Assembly: GCF_008386465.1 (NCBI RefSeq)
Contig: NZ_VUOD01000002.1
Coordinates: 310,001 to 374,000, forward strand
Direction: 5' to 3'
From: Arenimonas fontis
GTDB lineage: Bacteria; Pseudomonadota; Gammaproteobacteria; Xanthomonadales; Xanthomonadaceae
Length of the DNA stretch: 64,000 nt
The position numbers were made by a program, and so were the translations under genes. Of the stretch, positions 1 to 8,742 are shown piece by piece. The notes below the pieces were generated by a model. That model made no database searches, had not been told where the DNA came from, and saw only the letters and a list, made by a program, of their open reading frames with translations. Each line of letters begins with the position of its first letter. Positions within the stretch are counted from its first letter, which is position 1.

Positions 1-109
1 TTCAGCCGGCCGGCGGTGTCCACCTGCAGCTGTTCGGACTCGATCACGCAGGGGCCGGCAATCAGGAAGATGGGCCGGTCCAGGCCGACCTCGAAGCCGC
101 ACAGTTCCA

Positions 110-110
<1 letters not shown>
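1..110 (-). CDS. kdsA: 3-deoxy-8-phosphooctulonate synthase (KDO-8-P synthase), N-terminal fragment
   Basis: The reverse strand encodes the first 36 or so residues, beginning [20 protein letters not shown], with the family's conserved IAGPCVIES segment following. KdsA condenses phosphoenolpyruvate with arabinose-5-phosphate to make KDO-8-phosphate for the lipopolysaccharide inner core, in the cytoplasm. The gene runs off the left edge of the window. Its ATG shares one base with the pyrG stop codon (TGATG), so it is translationally coupled behind pyrG, an order familiar in gammaproteobacteria. Confidence 0.93.
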
Positions 111-1798
<1,688 letters not shown>

Positions 1799-1937
1799 CT
1801 ACCGGCTCCGCCGGTGATCGGCGAGTTCTTCCCGGGCATCAAGCACTTGCCTGCCGTTCAGGCCCGTCCCTGCTTGACCGCTCCGGCCCCGGCGCCCATC
1901 CTGCCTGCCCCGCGCGCCTCCCGAGCACGTCACACGC

Positions 1938-3827
1938 ATGAGCTCCCGCTACAACGCCGCCGACATCGAAGTCCTCTCCGGCCTGGATCCGGTCAAGCGC
2001 CGGCCCGGCATGTACACCGACACCAGCCGGCCCAACCATCTGGCCCAGGAGGTGATAGACAATGCGGTGGACGAGGCCCTGGCCGGCCATGCCAGCACGG
2101 TGGAGGTCACCCTGTACCCGGACGGCAGCTGCGAGGTGGCCGACGACGGCCGCGGCATGCCGGTGGACATCCATCCCGAGGAAGGCATTCCGGGCGTGGA
2201 GCTGATCCTGACCCGGCTGCATGCCGGCGGAAAGTTCAGCGGCAAGAACTACACCTTTTCCGGCGGCCTGCACGGCGTCGGCGTCAGCGTGGTCAACGCG
2301 CTGTCGAAGAAGGTCGAAGTCTTCATCAAGCGCGACGGCCAGGAACACCGCATGGAGTTCCGCGACGGCGACCGCGCCTCGGCCCTGGAAGTGGTGGGCG
2401 CCGTCGGCAAGCGCAACACCGGCACCCGCCTGCGCTTCTGGCCCGACCCGAAGTATTTCGACAGCCCGAAGTTCGCCCTGCGCGCACTGCGCCACCTGCT
2501 GCGGGCCAAGGCGGTGCTGTGTCCGGGCCTGACCGTGCGCCTGCACGATGTCGCCAGCGGCGAGCGCAACGAGTGGTGCTACGAGGACGGCCTGCGCGAC
2601 TACCTGGGCGGCGAGCTGCAGGGGCGCGAACTGCTGCCGGCCGGCCTGTTCACCGGCCACCTGGCCAAGGAAACCGAGGTGGCCGACTGGGCCGTAGCCT
2701 GGGTGCCGGAAGGCGATCTGGTGCAGGAAAGCTACGTCAACCTGATTCCGACCGCCCAGCACGGTACCCACGTCAACGGCCTGCGCAGCGGTTTCACCGA
2801 CGCCCTGCGCGAGTTCTGCGATTTCCGCAATCTGCTGCCGCGCGGCGTCAGGCTGGCGCCCGAGGACGTCTGGGACCGGATCAGCTTCGTGCTCAGCCTG
2901 AAAATGACCGACCCGCAGTTCAGCGGCCAGACCAAGGAACGGCTGAGCTCGCGCCAGGCCGCCGCTTTCGTCGAAGGCGCCGCCCACGACGCCTTCTCGC
3001 TGTGGCTCAACCAGCACGTCGAGGAAGGCACGCGCATCGCCCAGCTGGCGATCGAGCGCGCCACCGCCCGGCTGAAATCCGAAAAGCAGGTAGTGCGCAA
3101 GAAGGTGGTGCAGGGCCCGGCCCTGCCCGGCAAGCTGGCCGACTGCAGCAGCCAGGACCTGTCGCGCACCGAGCTGTTCCTGGTCGAGGGCGACTCCGCC
3201 GGCGGCAGCGCCAAGCAGGCCCGCGACAAGGATTTCCAGGCCATCCTGCCCCTGCGCGGCAAGATCCTGAACACCTGGGAAGTGGAATCCGGCGGCGTGC
3301 TGGCCTCGCAGGAAGTGCATGACCTGGCCGTGGCGATCGGCTGCGACCCGGGCACGGACGACATCGCCGGCCTGCGCTACGGCAAGATCATCATCCTGGC
3401 CGACGCCGACAGCGACGGCCTGCACATCGCCACCCTGCTCTCGGCCCTGTTCCTGCGCCACTTCCCCGCCCTGGTGAAGGCCGGGCACGTGTTCGTGGCC
3501 ATGCCGCCGCTGTTCCGCGTGGACGTCGGCAAGCAGGTGTTCTACGCCCTGGACGAGGAAGAGAAGCGGCTGCTGCTGGACCGGATCGAGCGGGAAAGGA
3601 TCCGCGGCCAGGTCAGCGTCACCCGCTTCAAGGGTCTGGGCGAGATGAACCCGGCCCAGTTGCGCGAGTCCACCATCCACCCCGACACCCGCCGGCTGGT
3701 GCAGCTGACCGTGGACGACGATGCCGAGACCCGGGCCCTGATGGACCTGCTGCTGGCCCGCAAGCGGGCCGCCGACCGCAAGGCCTGGCTGGAGGCCAAG
3801 GGCGATCTGGCCTCGCTGGAGGTCTGA
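1938..3827 (+). CDS. parE: DNA topoisomerase IV subunit B
   Basis: ATPase subunit of topoisomerase IV, which decatenates daughter chromosomes together with ParC (not in this window). At 629 residues it matches E. coli ParE (630) and not the longer GyrB. The GHKL ATPase domain carries Asn42 in IDNAVDEAL and the PGMYTDTSRPNHL segment typical of ParE. The TOPRIM domain has Glu417 in EGDSAGG and the metal-binding DAD at 489-491. The C-terminus has the KGLGEMNPAQL motif. Transcribed divergently from pyrG across a 169-bp gap. Confidence 0.97.
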   Translation: MSSRYNAADIEVLSGLDPVKRRPGMYTDTSRPNHLAQEVIDNAVDEALAGHASTVEVTLYPDGSCEVADDGRGMPVDIHPEEGIPGVELILTRLHAGGKFSGKNYTFSGGLHGVGVSVVNALSKKVEVFIKRDGQEHRMEFRDGDRASALEVVGAVGKRNTGTRLRFWPDPKYFDSPKFALRALRHLLRAKAVLCPGLTVRLHDVASGERNEWCYEDGLRDYLGGELQGRELLPAGLFTGHLAKETEVADWAVAWVPEGDLVQESYVNLIPTAQHGTHVNGLRSGFTDALREFCDFRNLLPRGVRLAPEDVWDRISFVLSLKMTDPQFSGQTKERLSSRQAAAFVEGAAHDAFSLWLNQHVEEGTRIAQLAIERATARLKSEKQVVRKKVVQGPALPGKLADCSSQDLSRTELFLVEGDSAGGSAKQARDKDFQAILPLRGKILNTWEVESGGVLASQEVHDLAVAIGCDPGTDDIAGLRYGKIIILADADSDGLHIATLLSALFLRHFPALVKAGHVFVAMPPLFRVDVGKQVFYALDEEEKRLLLDRIERERIRGQVSVTRFKGLGEMNPAQLRESTIHPDTRRLVQLTVDDDAETRALMDLLLARKRAADRKAWLEAKGDLASLEV

Positions 3828-3860
3828 ACCGGGGCCGGGATCCGTTTCGCACGCCGTCGG

Positions 3861-3903
3861 ACCTGACCTGACCTGACCTGACCTGACCTGACCTGACCTG
3901 ACC
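3861..3903. repeat. Pentanucleotide tandem repeat (ACCTG), about 8.6 copies
   Basis: Eight perfect ACCTG units plus ACC follow one another without a mismatch, 33 bp after the parE stop codon. It is a slippage-prone microsatellite in non-coding DNA. It lies far upstream of the sigma-54 promoter at 4128. Whether copy number varies between strains cannot be judged from one sequence. Confidence 0.95.
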
Positions 3904-3912
3904 GGGCCCGGG

Positions 3913-3945
3913 CCGCCAGCCGCCAGCCGCCAGCCGCCAGCCGCC
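3913..3945. repeat. Heptanucleotide tandem repeat (CCGCCAG), about 4.7 copies
   Basis: Four perfect CCGCCAG units followed by CCGCC lie ten bases after the pentanucleotide array. Two unrelated microsatellites side by side in one intergenic region are unusual for this otherwise compact chromosome. Confidence 0.92.
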
Positions 3946-3950
3946 CAAAG

Positions 3951-3992
3951 TGTGACCCCGGGCACGGAAATGTGACGTTCTGCGTCACATTT
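3951..3992. promoter_or_regulatory. TGTGAC-type repeats with perfect 10-bp inverted repeat, candidate upstream activator site
   Basis: TGTGAC occurs at 3951-3956 and again exactly 20 bp later at 3971-3976. The second copy is part of a perfect inverted repeat with arms AAATGTGACG (3968-3977) and CGTCACATTT (3983-3992) around a 5-bp spacer. The site is about 160-200 bp upstream of the predicted sigma-54 start point, a usual distance for an enhancer-binding protein. The half-site spacing (TGTGA-N9-TCACA) does not fit CRP, which needs N6. The identity of the binding protein is unknown. Confidence 0.5.
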
Positions 3993-4080
3993 CTGCCGCC
4001 GCCGGCTCCGGAAAACCGACCGCTCATCGGCCAGATGGCCGTTGCTGGCCTGCTAACGCGTGTCGGCCGCGCCTTGAACA

Positions 4081-4096
4081 TGTGATCTGGTTCACA
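4081..4096. promoter_or_regulatory. CRP/Clp-like binding site
   Basis: TGTGATCTGGTTCACA is an exact TGTGA-N6-TCACA match to the CRP consensus, which Xanthomonadales Clp also recognises. It is centred near position -65 relative to the start point predicted from the sigma-54 promoter downstream. That places it between the putative enhancer sites and the core promoter, where it could activate, bend DNA or compete with the activator. Direction of control is not known. Confidence 0.65.
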
Positions 4097-4127
4097 CTTC
4101 AAGCCTCCCGGACCGTCCCGGGCAGGC

Positions 4128-4143
4128 TGGCACGCTACTTGCT
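4128..4143 (+). promoter_or_regulatory. Sigma-54 (RpoN) -24/-12 promoter
   Basis: TGGCACG-CTAC-TTGCT matches the RpoN consensus TGGCACG-N4-TTGCW at every position, with GG at 4129-4130 and GC at 4141-4142. The predicted start point is near 4154, giving a leader of about 90 bases before the ATG at 4246. This promoter would drive the whole pilus-like operon and implies control by a sigma-54 activator. Confidence 0.85.
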
Positions 4144-4245
4144 TCGAATGGGCTGCCCGCTCCAAGCGGCCCCTGGTCACAGGAAATGGCCGGGGCAAGG
4201 CCAACCGGCTGTTTCCCCGCAACCCCCAATGAGGAATACATCTCC

Positions 4246-4818
4246 ATGAACACTGTCCGTAGCATCCGAGGCCTCGCCCTCATGGGCGTGGCGGCCCTCG
4301 GCCTGATCGCCATGACCCCGGCCTTCGCCGAATCCGATTTCCAGACCGGCAACGGCGCCTTCTCGGCCAACGCCGACCTGAACTTCCGCGTGGTGATCCC
4401 GCGCTTCATCAGCTTCCGGGTCGGCTCCACCGGCAGCACCGTGGATCTGGTGCAGTTCGACGTTCCGGCCGCCAATGTCGGCGACGGCAGCCCGATCAAC
4501 CGCAGCAATGCCGGCGGCGCGCCGATCCCGGTCAGCCTGCTGAGCAACGTTGGCAACGTGAACCTGTCGGCGACCGGCTCGGGCAGCGGCCTGACCGACG
4601 GCACCAACACCATCCCCTGGTCCGAGATCCTGGGCACCAGCTCCGACAACGCCAACTTCCCCGTGCCGGCCGTCGGCGCCGCCGCCACCACGCTGAACGC
4701 TCCGGCCTCCGGCGTGATCAACCGCACCGCCGACTGGACCTTCCAGTACGCCAACAACACCGTGGTCGGCGCCGGTCAGTACGACGGCACCGTGACCTAC
4801 ACCGCTGCCGCTCCGTAA
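4246..4818 (+). CDS. Exported pilin-like protein, probable major subunit
   Basis: A 190-residue protein with a clear signal peptide ending in TPAFA before ESDFQ. No cysteines are seen in the mature part, which is rich in Gly, Ala, Asn, Ser and Thr and predicted to be beta-rich. The C-terminal pattern FQYANN...GAGQYDGTVTYTA recalls fimbrial subunits of CS1- or spore-coat-U-like families. It shares the pattern TIPxSEI and the same C-terminal strand with the next gene, so the two are paralogues. I chose the ATG at 4246 because GAGGAA lies 9 bases upstream and the signal peptide then starts correctly. It is promoter-proximal, with a hairpin behind it, as expected of a major subunit. Exact family is not certain. 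Confidence 0.75.
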   Translation: MNTVRSIRGLALMGVAALGLIAMTPAFAESDFQTGNGAFSANADLNFRVVIPRFISFRVGSTGSTVDLVQFDVPAANVGDGSPINRSNAGGAPIPVSLLSNVGNVNLSATGSGSGLTDGTNTIPWSEILGTSSDNANFPVPAVGAAATTLNAPASGVINRTADWTFQYANNTVVGAGQYDGTVTYTAAAP

Positions 4819-4835
4819 GGGCGTTTCCGGCGAAT

Positions 4836-4866
4836 GGTGCGGCCATCCCGTGAGGATGGCCGCACC
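4836..4866 (+). promoter_or_regulatory. Intercistronic 13-bp perfect hairpin
   Basis: Arms GGTGCGGCCATCC (4836-4848) and GGATGGCCGCACC (4854-4866) pair perfectly around the loop CGTGA. There is no U-run, so it is not a simple terminator. It sits between the first subunit gene and the ribosome-binding site (AGAGGA, 4871-4876) of the second. Such hairpins in fimbrial operons stabilise the major-subunit mRNA or limit read-through, so that subunit is made in excess; that role is inferred here. Confidence 0.7.
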
Positions 4867-4878
4867 CCGGAGAGGATC

Positions 4879-5520
4879 ATGCGTACCGCGCTGCCCCGGT
4901 TGGTCATACTGGCCGGCGGGCTGGCCTTGTCCAGCTTGGCTTCCGCCTACACCGTGAACATCGCGCCGGCGAACCCGCGCGCTGTATACCTGCGCGTGGG
5001 CGATGGCCTGATGTCGGGCGGCAACTACAACGCCGGCGGCACGCCGGTGTCCGGCGGCGCCGTCAACCGCGTCCTGGTCACGGTCCCGGCCGGGTCCGTG
5101 GGCAACGGCGTCCCGATCGCCATGGGAACGGAAGGCTCGCCCCGCCTGACCAGCGACTACGACGGCTACCTCTTCTGCAACCCCGGGCAGATCTACATCG
5201 GCGGGTTCTACCGGACCACCTCGAACGGCGGCTGGCGCGCCCAGCCGGCCCGGTTGCTGATCACGGCACCGGCCAACCTGGTCAGCGCCGACGGCCACAC
5301 CATACCCATCTCGGAGATCAGCTGGACCACCAGCGGCAACGGAGACACGGGCCCGCAGCCGATCCCGGCAGGCACGCTCAGCGCCGGCCAGAACCAGTTG
5401 ACGACCTTTCCGCGCAACTCCTGGCGGGAAAGCTGCATGAGCTTTACCTACGCCAACCAGAATCTCGTCGCCGCCGGCACCTACGACGCCACGGTGACCT
5501 TCACGCTGGCGCAGCCATGA
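4879..5520 (+). CDS. Exported pilin-like protein, probable minor subunit
   Basis: A 213-residue protein with a signal peptide (MRTALPRLVILAGGLALSS, cleavage after SASA or nearby). The mature part is a paralogue of the preceding gene: both have TIPxSEI near the middle and end in FxYANxxxxxAGxYDxTVTxT. It differs by having two cysteines (in LFCNPG and ESCMSF) that could form a disulfide, and a longer central insertion. The start is set by AGAGGA just upstream; earlier in-frame starts would overlap the hairpin and spoil the signal peptide. It overlaps the next gene by four bases. Likely a minor or adaptor pilin. Confidence 0.7.
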   Translation: MRTALPRLVILAGGLALSSLASAYTVNIAPANPRAVYLRVGDGLMSGGNYNAGGTPVSGGAVNRVLVTVPAGSVGNGVPIAMGTEGSPRLTSDYDGYLFCNPGQIYIGGFYRTTSNGGWRAQPARLLITAPANLVSADGHTIPISEISWTTSGNGDTGPQPIPAGTLSAGQNQLTTFPRNSWRESCMSFTYANQNLVAAGTYDATVTFTLAQP

Positions 5521-5984
5521 GCAGGCTCGTCTTCCTGCTGCTGGGCCTGGGCCTGCTGCTGGCCTCGCCAGCGGCCCTGGGCCAGGCCATGCGCGTGGAC
5601 GACAGCGCCAGCCAGGTGCTGGGCAGCACGCTCAAGCTCGCCTGGGACGAGCCCATGCCCGGCCGCGGCGGCGTCCAGACCCTGTCCGGCACCATCACCG
5701 TCCAGGTGCGGTTGAACGTCCGCCCCTGGAAAGGCCAGCGGGCCCGCATCTACCAGGTGCTGCAAACGCCGGCCAGCACGCGCGTGCATGCCCGCTGGAG
5801 CAGCCAGGGCCGCCTGCTGCCCGGCCAGCTGCGCGGCGGCGAGCGTGCGCTCGTCTACGCCGGCCTGATCGACGCAGACGAGTTGCAGGACGTATTCCAG
5901 TTGACCATCGTCGCCGACGGAGACGGGCTGGAAGATCGCGAAACCCTGAACTTCGACTTCGAAATCGAACTGGAGAATCCCTGA
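5517..5984 (+). CDS. Small exported protein of the pilus-like operon
   Basis: A 155-residue protein with signal peptide MSRLVFLLLGLGLLLASPAA. The remainder is beta-rich and has no cysteines in the mature part. The segment MRVDDSASQVLGSTLKLAWDEP recurs in style with pilin N-termini, and a DGDGLEDRETLNFDFEIEL tail closes the protein. I do not recognise a named family. Its ATG overlaps the previous stop (ATGA) and the chaperone gene follows two bases after its own stop, so it is tightly coupled to assembly genes. It may be a third structural subunit or an assembly aid. Confidence 0.6.
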   Translation: MSRLVFLLLGLGLLLASPAALGQAMRVDDSASQVLGSTLKLAWDEPMPGRGGVQTLSGTITVQVRLNVRPWKGQRARIYQVLQTPASTRVHARWSSQGRLLPGQLRGGERALVYAGLIDADELQDVFQLTIVADGDGLEDRETLNFDFEIELENP

Positions 5985-5986
5985 TC

Positions 5987-6766
5987 ATGTTCCGCCAGGG
6001 GGCCCTGCTGCTGAGCCTGCTCCTGCCGGCACCGGTGCTGGCCCAGGGCTTTTCCGCCCAGGTGCTGCCGCCCCGGTTCGAGGATGCCGCCAAGCCCGGC
6101 AGCACCTACCGGAACGTCATCGAGATCCAGAACGCTTCGCCGGAGGCGGTCCGCTTCGGCGTGCGCACCGCCGACTGGGATCTGGACGACAAGGGCGGCG
6201 TGCATTTCGACTACGCGCTGGCACCCGACAGCTGCCGGCCCTGGGTCGGCCTCGAGGCGCGCGAGATCCGCCTGGATCCCAAAGGCCGCAAGCGCTTCCG
6301 CTTCGAAGTGGCCGTGCCGCCGGGCACGCCGGCCCGCCAGTGCCGCTTCGCCATCATGATCGAGGGCGAGCCGCAGAAGACCGGCGCCGGTGTGGCCGTG
6401 GCCGGGCGGATCGGCGTGATCGTCTACCTGGACATCGCCGGCGCCGCCGCCGCGCTTCGCATCGTCGGCCATGCCGTCGAAACCGTCGAGGGCCGCGACC
6501 TGCCCGTACTGCGGGTAAGCAACGACGGCATTGCCCACGGCAGGCTGCAGGGCCTGCTGGACGGCCGCGACGCCAACGGCCGTCGCTGGACCTTCGTCCC
6601 GGCCAACGACCCGATCCTGCCGGGCCGCCAGCGCGACATCGCCCTGTACCCGATGGGCGAGCCCGAAGGAGTCGCCGTTCCCCCGATCGCCTTCCCGCTG
6701 CGCCTGCAGGGTCGCCTGGACTGGCGGGGCCAGCGCCTGCCCGTGGACGCGACGGTCGCGCGATGA
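5987..6766 (+). CDS. PapD-like periplasmic pilus chaperone
   Basis: A 259-residue protein with signal peptide MFRQGALLLSLLLPAPVLAQ. The two-domain immunoglobulin-like layout of fimbrial chaperones is visible. Strand patterns of domain 1 include YRNVIEIQNASPEAVRFGVR and a KGRKRFRFEVAVPPG stretch resembling the G1-strand region. Domain 2 starts around IVGHAVETVEGRDLPVLRVSNDG. Such chaperones cap pilin subunits in the periplasm and deliver them to an outer-membrane usher. The gene overlaps the following barrel gene by ATGA, a normal chaperone-usher arrangement. It is divergent from the classical PapD/FimC branch. Confidence 0.75.
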   Translation: MFRQGALLLSLLLPAPVLAQGFSAQVLPPRFEDAAKPGSTYRNVIEIQNASPEAVRFGVRTADWDLDDKGGVHFDYALAPDSCRPWVGLEAREIRLDPKGRKRFRFEVAVPPGTPARQCRFAIMIEGEPQKTGAGVAVAGRIGVIVYLDIAGAAAALRIVGHAVETVEGRDLPVLRVSNDGIAHGRLQGLLDGRDANGRRWTFVPANDPILPGRQRDIALYPMGEPEGVAVPPIAFPLRLQGRLDWRGQRLPVDATVAR

Positions 6767-8742
6767 CCAGGACGCCCGCCCCGGCCCGCCTGGCCCTCGC
6801 CCTCCTGCTCGCCCTTCCCTACGTATTTCCGGTCGCCGCCCGCCAGGACGCCGGGGGCGGCGAAACCGGGGAATACCAGGACCGGGTGATCGCGCCCGAA
6901 GACCTGGCGCCGCTGCCCGAGGAAGAGGAGACGCAATTCGACGCCAGCGGCCTGCCGCGCAGCTGGCGCCTGGAGAACGTGCTCAGCCACGTCGAACGCG
7001 GCGACGAGGACTTCACCGAGTTCGGCCTGAACTTCGGCGGCCATCGCGAAACCGAGCGCTGGGGCAGCCTGTCCCTGAACGGCACGGTGTTCCGGCGCGA
7101 CGGCGTCCGCGGCGAGCCGGCCGAATGGATCGGTTCGGCCACCCTGTGGCAGCGCGGCCTGCGATTCGACGGCGGTTGGCGCGCCGACAACGGCCTGGGC
7201 GTGCTGAACACCCCGCTGGTGCCGCTGCAACGCGACCAGTACCGCTTCTTCCTGCCCTCGGTGCCCTTCCTGGGCGCCACCAGCCAGTGGCTGGACGAGG
7301 ACAGCGGCCTGCATCTGCAGGGCGCGCTGGGCCGGGCAGGCGTGTTCTCCGGTTCGCGCATCGTGGCCTTCGACCAGGCCGACGGCAACGTGGCGAGCGT
7401 CGGTGCGCAGTGGCGCTGGTCCGAAGGCTGGACCGGCGCGGCCACGGCTCTGGCGACCGACGGGCTCATCGTTCCGGACCCGATCACCGGCAGCCTGTTC
7501 CAGGACGGCCGCACCGAAGCCGTGCTGCTGAGCACGGGCTGGGAGGGCGGGAACCACCGCGCCCAGTTGCACCTGCATTCGAGTTCCGGCTACCTGGGCG
7601 ACGCCACCGGCCTCTGGGTCGACGCGCAGTCGCGTCGCGGTCGCCATACCTGGAACTACGGTCTCTTTCGCCTCGAGGAAGGCCTCGCCTGGGGCGCCTT
7701 GCCGATCAACAACGACGCCCAGGGCGGCTACGTCCGGCTGCGCCACGACGGCGCGCGCTGGACCTGGAGTGCCGGCCTGGACCGCATAGACTCGGTCAGC
7801 GGCAGCGGCTTCGAAGGCAGCTACGGCACCTTCTTCGCCCGTTACCAGCTTCGCCACAACGTCGGCGTCGGCGGCAACGTCAACATCCGCGACTCCGCCA
7901 CCGCCACCGACTACAGCACCCGCTGGTTCATTGATCGGCGCGGCCGCTGGGGCCTGACCCGGGTCCAGCTCGACCAGGCCCGCACCGGCGGCGGCGATCG
8001 CGAGGACTGGCTGCTCACGCTGGACCAGGACGTGCCGGTCCGCAGCGGCTCGCGCCTGTCGGTGTCGGCCAGCCTGGGCACGCAGGACACCGCGGACGTC
8101 GGCCGCACCGACACCTTCACCCTGTCCGCGCTCGGCGGCATCGAGCTGGGCGATCGCACCAGCCTGGACGGCAACGTCCGCTGGACCCGCGGCGACGGCC
8201 CCGAGGCCTTCCGCGGCGTGGACATGAACCTCAGCCTGAACTGGCGCATGGCCACGCACTGGTGGTTGCAGGCCAGCGTCTACCGCAGCACCGGCGAGCA
8301 GCGCTCGCCCTTCCTGATCGACCCGCTGGCGCCGCCGGACCAGTTCTTCCCCATTCCGCGCGAGCGCTCGCTGTTCCTGAGCATCCGCTACGAGCGCCAG
8401 GCCGGCAGCCAGGCCATGGTGCTGGGCGGCCCGCCCGGCAGCGCCACCGGCAGCATCCGCGGCAGCGTGTTCCTGGACGAGAACGGCGATGGCGTCCGTT
8501 CGGCCTCGGAGCTGCCGGCGGTGAACGTCACCGTGGTGCTGGACGGCCGTTACGTGGTGCGCACCGACAGCCAGGGCGGCTTCGAGTTCCCGCGGGTGGC
8601 GGTCGGCACGCACGAGCTGGTGGTGATTCCGGACAACCTGCCCCTGCCCTGGTTCCTGGACGGCGCCGACGAGCGTCGCGGCGTAGAGGTCAAGGTGCGC
8701 GAGGCCGCCGTGGTGGACATCGGCGCCAGGAGGGAGCGATGA
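6763..8742 (+). CDS. Outer-membrane beta-barrel in the usher position, with C-terminal SdrD_B-like domain
   Basis: A 659-residue protein with a signal peptide ending near VAARQ. After an acidic linker (residues ~25-60) comes a long run of alternating amphipathic strands with Trp/Tyr girdles typical of outer-membrane barrels. From about residue 570 a separate domain begins GSIRGSVFLDENGDGVRSAS and continues with a DSQGGFEFPRVAVG motif, matching SdrD_B/CNA-B-like beta-sandwiches with their calcium-binding-style DENGDG loop. It occupies the usher slot behind the chaperone but is shorter than classical FimD/PapC ushers (about 800-850) and I see no familiar usher N-terminal or plug motifs. It could be a minimal usher or a different secretion pore. 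Confidence 0.6.
   Translation: MTRTPAPARLALALLLALPYVFPVAARQDAGGGETGEYQDRVIAPEDLAPLPEEEETQFDASGLPRSWRLENVLSHVERGDEDFTEFGLNFGGHRETERWGSLSLNGTVFRRDGVRGEPAEWIGSATLWQRGLRFDGGWRADNGLGVLNTPLVPLQRDQYRFFLPSVPFLGATSQWLDEDSGLHLQGALGRAGVFSGSRIVAFDQADGNVASVGAQWRWSEGWTGAATALATDGLIVPDPITGSLFQDGRTEAVLLSTGWEGGNHRAQLHLHSSSGYLGDATGLWVDAQSRRGRHTWNYGLFRLEEGLAWGALPINNDAQGGYVRLRHDGARWTWSAGLDRIDSVSGSGFEGSYGTFFARYQLRHNVGVGGNVNIRDSATATDYSTRWFIDRRGRWGLTRVQLDQARTGGGDREDWLLTLDQDVPVRSGSRLSVSASLGTQDTADVGRTDTFTLSALGGIELGDRTSLDGNVRWTRGDGPEAFRGVDMNLSLNWRMATHWWLQASVYRSTGEQRSPFLIDPLAPPDQFFPIPRERSLFLSIRYERQAGSQAMVLGGPPGSATGSIRGSVFLDENGDGVRSASELPAVNVTVVLDGRYVVRTDSQGGFEFPRVAVGTHELVVIPDNLPLPWFLDGADERRGVEVKVREAAVVDIGARRER

Noticed and set aside
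3861-3945. Tandem repeats considered as a CRISPR array or repeat-rich gene
   Set aside because: Units are 5 and 7 bases without spacers, and no reading frame with a start and ribosome-binding site spans them.
3968-3992. Dyad considered as a CRP site
   Set aside because: TGTGA and TCACA are nine bases apart where CRP needs six; kept as a different candidate site.
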